NCBI RefSeq assembly: GCF_036324505.1
Contig: NC_086362.1
Location: 7,003,043-7,067,042 of the forward strand
Length of the DNA stretch: 64,000 bases
Source of the DNA: Eleginops maclovinus
Taxonomy: Eukaryota > Chordata > Actinopteri > Perciformes > Eleginopidae
Direction of reading: 5' to 3'
This document shows, piece after piece, positions 15,151 to 27,254 of the stretch. Each line of letters begins with the position of its first letter. Positions within the stretch are counted from its first letter, which is position 1. Made by a program: the position numbers and the translations under genes. The notes beneath the pieces were generated by a model. That model worked only from the letters and a program-made list of their open reading frames with translations. It was not told the DNA's origin and made no database searches.

Positions 15151-17430
15151 CTGTTAGAGGAAAAACATTAGCAAAAGTTTTAATTTATATCAACAATACA
15201 TTAGTGTTGCCGTCTTTCAGTTGAATAATCTGTTCTTCATTTATTTGTGTATTTGTATTGCAATATGGACAAGTGCAATATTCAATTGTGGAACAACTGC
15301 CTATTAGATCTACAACTGAAAGTGTGAAGAGAGATTATCCCACCGCAAGATGAAACACAGGGATCATCTCATTATTTTTCTTGTCTCAAAGATTTGAAAA
15401 TATGTTTTTTTTTTTATGCTAAAATACTTATTTCTGAGGAAATCTCAGGTAAAGATCTTTTTTTTTCAAATGTATTTTCTTTTTTTATTTCCTTAGAATA
15501 TTAACATGTTTTCTTCTGACAAGGTGAAAGAAGGGGTATGGAGTTTAGCCAATTAGTTTTATCAATTTAAACTTTGCTTTATTTGAAGAATATACAACTT
15601 GATAACAGACTTGTTTTCTCCTGTCCTTTCCAAAATACAGCCAGTTTTACTGCCATACAGCATCATGCAAATCCTGCCTGTTTTCATAGTTTTTTTCCCT
15701 TCCTTTATAACTCTAATGGACTGCCGCTCTGTTTAACATTCACTGCGCCTCTGCCATCTCGCCTGCCATTTTACACAAGTCACCCCCAACCACTGCACAA
15801 CAAAACATAAGTACTGATAAATAGATACATCAACCGTCCGTCCCTCTCGAGCCCAATTTCTTTTGTGTCTTCACAAGCCAAAGCAGATGTGGCTTTTCTT
15901 TGTGATGCACAGCTGCCAAGGTTAAACATGTCCGCCGTCTTACTGTTAACTCTGCGAGGAGCTGCAGTTTGTCATACTCTCACTCTCGCTGTAGGCTAAT
16001 TAGTCTAATAAGGTTTATCCTTTGTGAATGTAAATTTGCCGCTGACTGAGTTTACCCTTCACCCATCCAAATGGCGTGTAAAAGACTCCACGGCGAGCAG
16101 ATAGGACGACCCTCCGTCCCATTAATGGCTTTAATTGGTCCCATTAAGTGGCGAGGCAGGGAAGCAAAACAATAACCAGAGGACACATCATCATTTCCCC
16201 AGAAGAGCAGCGATCCAAAACCTCGCGCATGGGAGCGGAATTAAGTGTGGAGAGCCAAATAAATTGCACTTGAGATTAGAACACTCAGGTTTACTTTCAA
16301 GGGCAAAGTAAAGGTCGACTCAACATACCTCAAATAAAAAATCTATATTTTTTTTACGGCGGCTCAAAACATTACCATTACGAGCTGCTTCAGAAATGAT
16401 GCAAAACTCTAAACACAAAAAAAGTGACGCACACAGCTGGGACCGGAGTGCTTGTTGGCGTTCGGGATGATAACATGTGTCAGTTGATGTGATATAATAG
16501 AGATATGATTATCTCAGTTATTTTTCTTTTATTCTTGAAGCCAAATATAAATAAAGCTCATTGTATTTGTGACACTAAATATGATTTATTCTCACACAAA
16601 ACAAAGCCTCTGTCCTGGCCACAACCAGGCCAGGTAATCAGAGCGTCAGAAGCTCTTCATTTGATGCTCCACAGCACGCTGTTGTAGATGCAAAAAGTCA
16701 ATATTGCATCCAATCAAGTTTAATTAATTGCGCATGATTATTTTACGATTAATTGTACAGGCCTCGGTGTACACAGAATTCACTCTGTATGTAAATGTCT
16801 GTGTGTCTATGTCAATTTAGCGTGATGGAAAGACAGTAAGCAGAAGAGTGCAGGTGACACACTTTTGTGAAAGGGCATGGTTTTATCAATGTGAGGAGTA
16901 CTAAAGCACCAACAGTAAAATTGTTTAATCTGCAAATGACTCTTAAGGCAGGTGAGTCAGAGTAATAACTGCACTGATGTTGCCCCCTGACATTTCACCA
17001 CCATTTGACATCCATAAGCTCTCCTTCTTTTATTCTCTTTCCCTCTGCAGGGTTTTTCTGCCGTGTTGCTTCCTGCCAGGTCCCTCCTACACATGAGACC
17101 TGCTGCAATTCTCCTATGGTTGTTCAGCACGCATGGTAATCGCTGAGGGCGTTGTTCGCAGACAAAACAGGGATATTTGGAGGGAAGCAGAGTGTGGAGA
17201 AGATAATGGAGTCAAGAGGGAGAAGTCGTGGCTCCCAACCATGACTCAGCAGCCTGCAGTGAGGCTTCGTGTGATGGATATTTGTTCAAGAGATCACTCT
17301 GGTGTTTGTTCAGACTAATAAACAACAACTCTATGAGCAATCCTTCACACCTCTTCCTGAATAAAACGTATCTTTCTTGGTTTGAGACGTGATTTTTTTG
17401 TGTGCAAAAGGAGCAGAAAGCATAGCGTAC
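15151..17430 (-). other. adgrl3: Intron between GAIN subdomain B and GPS exons
   Basis: A 2280-bp intron with T-rich stretches near 15.4 kb and a fragment related to the palindromic element of 51.7 kb (about 16415-16465). Nothing coding was recognised. Confidence 0.8.
16415..16465. repeat. Partial copy of the 51.7-kb MITE-like element
   Basis: It contains AAAGTGACGCACACAGCTGG and then GTGCTTGTTGGCGTTC, closely matching one end and the interior of the element at 51711-51911 (GTGATGCGCACACAGTTGGG, then CGCTTGTTGACGTTC). The second arm is missing, so this is a truncated copy. Confidence 0.7.
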
Positions 17431-17636
17431 CTGCAGATGTCTGATGGTGAATATGACGGGGTCCGAGAGGTACACTTTGTTGGAGTCCTTGTTGATGGCC
17501 GCGGTGATGACCGGGGAATTAACGATGACAGAGTAATTGGTCGCCATGGCCTCGCTGCCAAGTTTCATGCTGGCGTTCTCCGTCGACAGGTAGATCCCGA
17601 TGTGTTTGTACAGGACAAACGCAATCCGGATCTCAC
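17431..17636 (-). CDS. adgrl3: adgrl3 GAIN subdomain B exon
   Basis: This 206-nt exon (phase 1 to 0) encodes the beta-rich GAIN subdomain B: GEIRIAFVLYKHIGIYLSTE, then NASMKLG, NYSVIVNSPVITAAINK and VYLSDPVIFTIRHLQ. NAS and NYS are N-glycosylation sequons. The acceptor is GTCTTGCTACAG and the donor is GTACGC. It needs one base (G) from the previous exon to form the initial Gly codon, and this requirement exposes the one-base excess in that exon. The sequence itself is unbroken. Confidence 0.97.
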
Positions 17637-18776
17637 CTGTAGCAAGACGATGGGACAAAAAGTCAGTCCCCAGCAGAGAATACGCTGACAAACACATTAA
17701 CAGGGAGACATGCCCTAAACTCTGTGGTGCCACGAAGCTAGATGTTCACTCGTCAATATGTATCTAAACTAGATTTGCATGCTCTGGGATTAAGATTTTA
17801 GTCAAGTGAAACGAGCAATCGTGCCTCAAAAAGAAGAAAGAACCAAATCATAATGAGCACAGCACTTGGGCAGTCCATGCCGTGCAGTGGTTATACAATT
17901 TGACAACAATATGCTAGTTAGAAGGCTTATACATACTATCAAAAGCTATTGAGCTTAAGCAACACAAATGAAAAACAGGAAATAAAAACACAAAAGGCAC
18001 TGGGAGTACTCCCACTTTGTTATCACTAGAATCAGAAACTGTCAAAAAACAGACCAGTGTCAGCGTTGCCAAAATAATTCCACAAGAGGAAAGAAACCTT
18101 TCCAACATCAACAGACAGTTATTTTAATTCAGCATCCCAAAAATGTGGTAAGTCTCTTCTGTTGGCACTGACAAAGGCGAGCATTTCTCTCGTTAAAATC
18201 CTCTTCCTCACTTTCACCTCCTGCAGCCTCACTGTGGAGTATTGATATGAAAGGAAGCTCCCTCCTGCCGTGACTGAGATCACTCACTCAGATGAAAAGG
18301 AAACAGTTAGGGTGCTACGGCGCCGTCTGACGGGAAAATATGGGCCACCCTGCTCTAATGATCCTGAGCCCGGCTGGACGTGGACGCGTCCTCCAGCTGA
18401 GAGGAGCCGGGCGCTGCGGGGGCTCAGCCTCATTTACATGGGCTGATAATAAAAACTAAAAATGGAGCGGTATTACAAATATCTCATTGTGCCTCGTTTT
18501 AGTTTGGAGGCAGTGCTGGAATGTACAGTACGGTCCTATTTAAACTCTCACATCGATCCAGGTGTTTTATATGCAGACCATATAAGAGGATTTGGAAGGA
18601 AAATGTAAAGTTTTTTACATGCATCTGCTATGAAATTCCTGCTATACCTTTGCAGTCACATGCAATGTAAGACAATTATTTTAAATATTGCAGGCCAGGA
18701 ATTGTTTTTAAAGTAATGCGATCCGGATGAAACACAGCACACCAACTGAAGCATGATTAACAGTGTGTTTCCTCAC
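17637..18776 (-). other. adgrl3: Intron inside the GAIN domain
   Basis: A 1140-bp intron, the shortest between located exons. I see no repeat or coding segment. The stretch at 18290-18500 has a balanced composition that might mark a conserved noncoding block, but this is only an impression. Confidence 0.8.
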
Positions 18777-18900
18777 CGTTTCTCCCGTGCTGCTTCAGCG
18801 TGTTGGCCTGACAGGTGGATGGAGTTGCCCTGTCCTCCTGTCTGTGGGAACTTCAGATCGGGCAAGTTCCCATCAGTGCTCATCCTCGCCACCTCCAGCT
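18777..18900 (-). CDS. adgrl3: adgrl3 GAIN exon with a one-base insertion
   Basis: The exon is 124 nt between good splice sites (TTTTCTCTGTGCAG acceptor, GTGAGG donor), but phase requires 123. The first part reads in frame: LEVARMSTDGNLPDLKFPQT, then GGQGNSIHLS. After that the family sequence (ANTLKQHGRN) continues only in the next frame, so one extra base lies in the TCAGGCC stretch at about 18806-18811. As given, the frame runs on as GQHAEAAREK and meets TGA at the junction with the next exon, inside the GAIN domain and before the GPS. No alternative donor or acceptor next to the exon repairs the phase. Every other exon is intact, so a sequencing or assembly error or a rare allele is more likely than a dead gene, but a null allele is not excluded. 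Confidence 0.93.
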
Positions 18901-21900
18901 CTGCACAGAGAAAACACAGGACAGCTTGTTTGTAATCAATACGTTTGATTTTCATTATACATAGCAGCATTACAGTTGAGGCATATTAAATATCCCACAG
19001 AATATTTAATATGGTTATTGATTTCGAGCCTAGAGTTCGATGCTAGGATTTTTGAAAGACTTAATATTACCTGATTACATATAGTTGGACTATCTGCTAT
19101 TATGGCCGTAACTTTCTTGTTGATGCAAATCCAGCAAAGTCAGGTCTTTCATACCACATAACAAGCACAAAACATACCATTTGCAAGAAATACTTCACAA
19201 TTTTTTTTTTAAACCCGGGGTTACCTTCAATTCTTAAAGAAGCATTGTTTTTCTAACATGCTTCCACAGTGAATATGGTGCATGACCAAGTAAGTCTTGA
19301 TGGATTGTAAAAGGATGTTGTGATACAGTATTTAATTCAATTCATCAGAATGTTCTTAGCTTTTTGACTATTTGTTCACGGTGGCAGCGTTCAAAGTTTT
19401 CTTTAATAATTCAGTGTAACATGGGGTTAAATAATGAAAAAATGAACTTCAAAATCACTCTTAAGAACATTCTTTCATCATGCATATGAAATGTAAAACT
19501 ACACGGACAATATGATGTTTTAAAAAAAAGAGAGTAAACTTTAAACAAATCCCTTTCAAACAGCCTCTCTCCTGTGGCAGCTGATTTTATTACTCCATGC
19601 ATCTCCGCTGAGCCTGAATACTTCACATCTTTCCTCTCTCATATCTGTGTGTCTGCAGGACTCTTAATCAACTGCCTATCAACAGTTCAGGCGACACAGT
19701 TTCCTCTCAGACTGTCAAAACAAAGGTTTTCTTTGGCCTTTGAATAAAAAGACATCTTCATTTCAAGCAGGAGCGTAGAGAGCAGGAGATGAGAGCAGCA
19801 GATAAAGAGGAGCTGCAGCTCAGCAGATGTTGTGTCTGCATCCAGCTCCTAATTTATGGTTCAAAGACTCCAGCATCACACAGCAGAGAAAAATGGGCTG
19901 CTGTTAGCAGAGCAGCGGATATAAAAAGCTAATTCCATCAGAATTACAATGCCAGGATACAATTCAGCTTCATAAAGCAGTGGAGTGTGCTCTCATCAGG
20001 GGAGACCGCTGACCTGTGTGAAGTCTACCCATTCCTAAATGTCAGATTATCTCCCAGAGCACTGAGATGACTCCACCGTGCGTTGAAAGAAAAGACGTTG
20101 CACAAACTCCCATAAATAAATGCTGTAGTTTATCCAAAACCAAGGACCAGTAATATATATAATTACAGGGGTTGTATTTATGGTCCAGTGGCTTCCTGAA
20201 GTCTCGTAATTAGCTCCAGGGGAGAAGCAGGAAGTAAGTTCCCTCAAATGCATCCTCATCCATGTTTAGATCATTTTGAGATCCTCCTCTTTCCTCTTTA
20301 AATCTTACTGACTAACCTTTACATCGATGACGCCTGACATTAATGTGTTTTCACAAATGACCAATTTCTGGCCCGTGTTTTGAGACGGCGTCACATCGGC
20401 TCCCTTCCTTTGCTGCAGAGGTGATCAGTCCAAACATTTCACGCTCCAGCTGCCGCTGCACCACACTAATGGCAGTCATCTCCACACATAAACTGAACGG
20501 CAGATTAGTCTGCGCTGGAGAATCTCAACTGGAAACACAATTCCATCAAGTGTAAGGACTAGAAACTTCATTAAGCCTGATAAGGCATGCAACTGATGTG
20601 ATGGCGGTGGACTGTGACATCTCTGTCTTTGATAAAGGTTATCGCCAAAGAAAGCTACAAAGAGGCCACATCTAATCCTCCCTTTGTGTCTGTTCTCATA
20701 CTTTCTCTTTTGTTTTAAGGTTCTCTTGTGCTTTTGCAAAGGCCAGGGGGTTTGGTGATACATTCCTATTCGACTTAGCTAAGACAATACCCCAGATAGC
20801 TCCCCGTTCCCTGGATTCCACGCCTGCCTCTGGAATAAAGGAAGCATTTCCCCGCTCCCTCTCTGCCTCTCTTTTCCCTGTGAGGTTGTGTAAAAAAGCT
20901 TACGGTGGGTTTTAGGGAGTTCCTTTGATGCCATAGCCGACATTGGACCCCGAAGGCTATACTTTCAAAGCCGTTTAAATAACACTGATAATCTGCTCAT
21001 CAGATTATCATGCAGAGAGGAAAGCGCACAGACGAAGAGTGATGTGTAAACACAAACACACACACAATGGAAAGAGAAAATATCCTGCTCCCTTTGAAAG
21101 AAAATAGATCTCATTATCAGCTAGAAATTTGGGACGAGGGTTTTTCTCTGTTCAGGAGAAAAGTGTTGACAGCAGGTGTCACACACTTCAGTGTAACTTA
21201 GTATGAGGGTTCATGAGTCAGCTTCTGCACTGATGTCTAAATGGTTTTCATTTCAGCGCCCCTGCATGGCACGCTGGAAAAAAAAAAATCAGCTAAGCAA
21301 GTAGAGAGATGAGGCGCAGTACACATGTCAAAATCCCACAATTAACCAGACTACCTCCACGAGCTGAAAAACCCCATTCCTCTCCAACACCAGAATCTCT
21401 TACCGACATGAATTTTGTGCCAGATACAATCAAATCCCTTTTATTAATTCTCGCTTCCTTTTTAAGTCAGCAGACTTATATTTTTAGATTTGTTCTGAGA
21501 AGAGAGGCAATTCATCATAGCATTATTTTCGTCTTTTTATTCCCCTTGCCCCACCAACCGGCGTCTTCTGAAACGGTTATTTCATTTATTTTCATTTGTG
21601 CTCTTTCAATGTAAACTTAATACATTCTACTACTGATGACAGTAGCTCCATTATCCGTGCTCTGTTGGTATTTATACTTCGGATAATGAGCAGTGATCGA
21701 TGGTCTGCACGACACGTGGTTAAGTCCTGCTGAAAAATTACATTAATATAAGAATAATTGTCAGAGATAATTGTTAAATGACTGCCATCAGACCTCCTGC
21801 AGAGAGGAAACATTAATCCCTACAAGAGAATCCTGATCAATAGCAGCATGGTGAACTCTGTAACAACGGACCAGAGAAGAATAAAAGTCACAGACATATG

Positions 21901-22942
21901 TGAACATAAAAGAGATAAAACAAAACATTTTACAATTTCTATTATCCTAAATATCAGAACCCACACTGTTGCTGTCTTCCAGCTGAGCCACTAATCTGTT
22001 TCCCAGCAGCTTGAGGACAAATTAACTTAATTCTGTCCAAGATGGTTTACTCATGCAGGCAAAGTCAGCCAAATTAAAGTATAATTAGGTGTTTGCTCGA
22101 TGCCATGCAATTTTCAATGCTTTAATTGCTGAGAAACAGCAAGCTAAAGAAATACAGATACAGTACATTAAGTCTCCCTCCAGGAAATGACTATTGTCAG
22201 GATTTGATCCATGCCATCTAATGTAATTTGGAAAGTATGGAAGTATATAGTAATTATAAAACATACTGTATGTTTTAATGCAATGTATGTGTGAGCCAGC
22301 AGGAGTCAATAAGAGCCTAACAAAGCGCAAAAATCTTATTTGCCCAGTGAATACTGTCCATAGGAATGAATAAAGAGGACGTTTCTCCTCATGTAGCCAT
22401 GGCAGAAAACATTGCAGGCATAATATTATTGTATATGTCATAAGAAATGTCTGCATTTTGTTTCAGTCTATTCTCACGACACAAGTTAGCATCAGGCAGT
22501 TTCTAAATGTGGGGGACCCCCCCAACATTCCCGGGTTCATAGCGCTGGCAAGTTGACTACAGGGCTGAAAGACACTCCAAACAAAGCGCCTAAATCCCTG
22601 AACCATTGAACACACACTATTTGTATGTATATTAACACACGTTGGAGGGGATATTGAAAATTCTTCCCTCGAGTCTCTGTTTCTTTATATACATATGTAT
22701 ATACAGTATATATATATGTGTGTGTGTACAGGTAAATGACATATGCATGTGAAGACAGACTCCAAACTAAATGTTCAAAGGCACTAAAAACCTTTTGTAA
22801 ACAACTCTCAACAGAATGAGTCTTTTCTAATTCCTCCTGTTTTGATATGGTTAAAAACATTTCTGGAGGCGATGTTTGATGCTCTTCCATATGCACATGT
22901 AAATGACTCCTGCATGTAAAGACAGACACTGCTTGCACTCAC
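18901..22942 (-). other. adgrl3: Intron between the third and fourth GAIN exons
   Basis: A 4042-bp intron. It has a perfect 10-bp inverted repeat at 20986-21010 and a small AT/GT-rich tract near 22.7 kb. No transposon or coding segment was recognised. Confidence 0.8.
22694..22731. repeat. AT/GT simple repeat
   Basis: Alternating TATA and TGTG units over about 38 bp. Confidence 0.8.
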
Positions 22943-23126
22943 GGATGTTGTCGGTGTTCTCCTGCACGATGTCCGTCTTCAGCAGGTTGTCGGCGAGGAC
23001 GAAGGCGCCCTGCTCCACCGTGTCCAGCAGCGTGGTGGCGGCCCTCAGCTGCTCTGCGGTGCTCAGCTCTCTCCACGCTGCCTGTGCCTGGGGCTGCAGG
23101 AGATTGTTGACCGTTTCCACCATGGC
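22943..23126 (-). CDS. adgrl3: adgrl3 GAIN subdomain A, third exon
   Basis: This 184-nt exon (phase 0 to 1) reads AMVETVNNLLQPQAQAAWRE, then LSTAEQLRAATTLLDTVEQG, AFVLADNLLKTDIVQENTDN and I, with the last codon split (C|AG, giving Gln). It matches the latrophilin GAIN helices closely. The acceptor is ATCTGCCTCCACAG and the donor is GTGAGT. The upstream codon would end in the 39-nt exon's YVQ, giving YVQAMVETV as expected. There is no break. Confidence 0.97.
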
Positions 23127-25349
23127 CTGTGGAGGCAGATCATTGATACAGTGAGAGGAGCTAGGCTGCAGAGGGACTGCCGCTGTATGTGAAGGTGATG
23201 TGGTAAACGGTGCGAATGAGGGGAGAGGAAAGAGGATGAAAAACGGATCATGCAATCCTGAGGGACGGTGGAAGGAAGAGGCATGAAGTGTTTCCCCCTT
23301 TTTCATTTGAATAAATATTCTTTAGTCATATTTCTACTGAGCACTCATATGGTTTTAGACACAGAATGTAGCACCGTCATCTGTATTGACATTGAACATG
23401 TTATTAGACTGCTTTTTATCTTCTAGAAGAATGAATCACTACAATACTAGAGGCCAGTTTTTACATGACTTAAGGCTAGAGTCTTTAATTAGTCTGATTA
23501 ATGTTTCTCCACGCAGACAATCCCAATTCACTAAACACGGAAACATTAAGACCAATGCATGAACAAGGTATTGCTGCTAGCATCAATCTGCAAGCATCCT
23601 TCCTGCATATTAAGATCTCAGAACAACTATCAGGCCTTCTTTATAATCTCCGCACAACAACGCCAAAGCGAGGGAGCAAGGAAGAAAAATTCTCGAGACA
23701 GTATGAAAAATTAAGAGCCATTAAAGATTTAAAAATGCCAATGGCAAGATATATGAAGAGAATACTAATTGGTCAAGCAAAGCAATTAATTCAATTCTGC
23801 AACATGAGCCTGAGAGTGGGGAAAAAAATACATTTCTGAGATGGGCAAATACAGAGTTATTAGAAATTTCCTGCACCGCGGATAATAGAACATTTCCACT
23901 TTAAAAGAGGTAATCTTTTAGCTGATGTAAAAAAGAATGGTTTGACTTTTGATTTTCCTTTTTGCACTTCTTCAAAAGCCAGTTAATCTGTGACATGCTG
24001 AAGAAAGAAGATATGATGCGTGTTAAAAAGTTCTCTCTGAACTCCGATCAGATCCCTGTTTTGATCAGCGGATTATGAAAGAGTTTGAGTATGACTCAGA
24101 AAACAGCACAGGGTTGAAGCCACAAGCGAATAAGAGGAATGATGTGCTTTAGTGTATCAAATGACTTCCTGATCAAAAGTGTAATGGACCCCCCAATTAC
24201 CATGAGGTTCAGTTATATGTTTGTTCCGAATGACTGTGATAGCAAGAGGAGATTATGTTCAGCTCACTGATGCTGGTTGAGAATTTCAAACAGCACCAGC
24301 TGGCTTCTCCTCATTCAAAACATACCCGACACACACATGATCCGCCCACACACACACAGAGACTGATGCAAGAGAGAACACACACCTCTGCACCTGCTCG
24401 TATACAAAAACAGAGAAACTTGCACGCTCGTGTGCACGCAGTCTGGCACGTTTGATGTAATTATTCATTATCTGCAGCCAATCTCCAATCGCACCTCCTG
24501 ACATTCAGCTCTAGGCAGAGGTTGATTCACTCTCAATTAAGGAGCTCCTTTTCTTCAGGCACTGACATTTTCTTTCCCTTTGTTCACCACTGCAAAGTTT
24601 TTTTCAGCACTTCTTTAAACACTGAAATAATGGTTGTTCAGGGGAACGATTGATGGACTCGCTGCTTTGCATGCAGCAGAGACGTAGACAGAAGAGCAGG
24701 GTTGAAGAAAGGCAGAGGAATGGGTCAGTCACTTTGTGAATGCACGGTGGATAATTTATCAACTAGAGTGAATAAAACAAGTGTGTATGAAACATTTACC
24801 AAATGCTGTGTTGTAATAAAGATCAGTTTTCTTTTGGGCAATTATAAAGTAAAAGAATAAAGCTGACGGTCCCTCATGGAGCATCTGCCGGACATGCAAC
24901 AGATTACCAAATCTCTGACACGCAAATGATTCATTGCTGATATTAATATGTATGTGGCATGCTAATTTTGCCTCTTTAAAACCAGAGAATGAAATCTCAG
25001 GACTGAAATCTCAGTGTTGAAAAACCTCTCTTTTAGTGTTAATGATATTCAAAAGAAAACTATACTCAGAAAACATCTGATATCCAATTGAAGCATGTCA
25101 ATGCCTTTGTCCTTTAAGATGGGTTACAACAACTTAGGTCATGACCCATCCTTCATGACCATAGGTGAGGGTAGGAACTAAAATGGCCCGCTAGACAGAG
25201 AGCTTTGCCTTCTGGCTTAGCTCTCTTTTCGTCACAACGGTGCGGTAAAGCTCCCATTCTCCGGCCCATCTCACGCTCCATTGTTCCCTCACTCGAGAAC
25301 AAGACCCCGAGATACTTGAACTTCTTCACTTGGGATAAGGCTTCATTCC

Positions 25350-26048
25350 CTACCTGGAGTGCATCGGTTTCCTGCTGAGAACCATAGCCTCAGATTTGGA
25401 GGTGCTGATCCTCATCCCAGTCGCTTCACACTCCGCGAACCGATCCAGTGAGTGCTGCAGGTCACAGACCGATGAAGCCATTAGGACCGCATCATCTGCA
25501 AAAAGCAGTGGTGCAATCTTTTGCCCACCGAACTGCAGACCCCCTCCCCCACGACTACGCTTCGAAATCTTGTCCATGAATATCACAAACAGGATTGGTG
25601 ACAAAGCGCAGCCCTTGCGGAGGCCAACCCTCACCGGAAATCGGTCCGACGTGCTACCGAGGACCCAGACACAGCTCTCGCTTTGGGAGTACAGAGATTG
25701 GATGGCCCTGAGTAGAGACCCCCTCACCCCATACTCCCGCAGCACCTCCCACAGTATCGCCCTTGGAACCCAGTCATACGCCTTCTCCAAATCCACAAAG
25801 CACATGTAGACCGGATGAGCGTACTCCCAGGCCCCCTCCAGGATCCTTGCGAGAGTGAAAAGCTGGTCCGTTGTTCCATGACCAGGACGAAAACCGCATT
25901 GTTCCTCTTCAATCTGAGGTTCGACAATCGGCTGGACCCTCCTTTCCAGCACCTTAGAGTAAACTTTCCCGGGGAGGCCGAGTAATGTGATGCCTCTGTA
26001 ATTGGCACACACCCTCTGATCCCCCTTTTTAAAAAGGGGAACCACCAC
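25350..26048 (-). pseudogene. Reverse-transcriptase fragment of the Rex3-like element
   Basis: An open frame of 232 codons with reverse-transcriptase motifs in order: YRGITLLGLPGKVYSKVLER (residues 17-36), QCGFRPGHGT (50-59), motif A in FVDLEKAYDWVP (84-95), GCALSPILF (147-155) and motif C FADD (183-186). The aspartates of motifs A and C are kept, but the frame is cut off on both sides. Upstream RT sequence (KLFWKTVRHLRKGKQGTIQA) continues in another frame at about 26245-26445. Downstream sequence (VGNEALSQVKKFKYLGVLFS) lies beyond a stop at 25137-25384. Not functional. Confidence 0.88.
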
Positions 26049-26505
26049 CCCGGTCTGTCACTCCTTGCGTACTGTTTCCGACTTCCACGCAATGTTGAGG
26101 AGAAGTGTCAACCATGACAGTCCCTCAACACCCAGAGCCTTCAGCATTTCTGGGTGGATCTCATCCACCCCCGGGGCTTTGTCACTGTGGAGCTGTTTAA
26201 CTACCTCAGTGACTTCCCCCCGTGAGATTGGAGTTGTTCCCCCTTCATACTCCAGCGAATTCAGGAATTGTCGAATTCAGGAGTTCCTCAAAGTGTTCCT
26301 TCCACTGCCCTAACACACTATCAGTTGAGGTCAACAGCGTCCCATCCTTACTGTACACAGCTTGGATGGTTCCCTGCTTCCCCTTCCTGAGGTGTCGGAC
26401 GGTTTTCCAGAACAACTTTGGTGCCGACCGAAAGTCCTTCTCCATGGCTTCTCCGAACTTCTCCTACACCCGCTGCTTTGCCTCGACAAGACTAGGGAGT
26501 CCCCT

Positions 26506-27254
26506 TCAGGAGCCCCATACAGGACTTCTTTCAGGGTATCCAAGAAGGTTGAATACTCTGAAGTGCTGTTTGTTGCATAAGCACACACAACAGTCAGAGT
26601 GTTCCCCCCAATAACCCGCAGGCGTAGGGAGGTGACCCTCTCGTCCACTGGGGTAAACTCCAACAAAGCGGCGCTCAACCGGGGGCTTGTGAGTATCCCC
26701 ACACCCGCTCGGCGCCTCACACCTTGGGCAACTCCGGAGAAGAATAGAGTCCAACCCCTATCAAGAAGTAAGGTTCCAGAGTCGACGCTGTGCGTAGAGG
26801 TGAGCCCCAACAGATCCAACTGATAACGCTCCACCTCCCGCACAAGCTCCGGGTCCATCCCCCCAGAGAGGTGACTTTCCACGTACCCGAAAGCCAGCTT
26901 CTGTCGCCTGAGTCTGGTCCGTCGAGACCCTCTGCTTTCACTGCCACCCTTCTGGCAGCGCACCCGACCCCATCGTGGTTTCCCGTAGGTGGTGGGCCCG
27001 TGGGAAGGGGAAGCGGAGGTGTTGCCCACGTTGCTTTTTCGGGCTGTGCCTGGCCGGGCTCCGTGGCAAGCCCGGCCACCAGACCCTTGCCAACTAGTCC
27101 TCCTTCTGGGCCTGGCTCCAGAAGGGGACCCCGGGCTTCCCCCGGGTCGGGTATCTTCACTTTCAAGTGTGTTTTTCATGAGGTCTTTTGAACCAATCTT
27201 AGTCTGGCCCCTTACCTGAGACCAATTTGCCATGGGAGATCCTACCAGGAACAC
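26506..27254 (-). pseudogene. Endonuclease-like 5' fragment of the Rex3-like element
   Basis: Open on the minus strand with the leader and an apurinic-type endonuclease part: KLAFGYVESHLSGGMDPELV, then GVGILTSPRLSAALLEFTPV and VVCAYATNSTSEYSTFLDTL. The sequence after GAPEGDSLVL should contain the GDFNAHVG catalytic block but instead jumps straight to downstream sequence, so an internal deletion has removed the active site. Part of an inactive copy. Confidence 0.75.
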
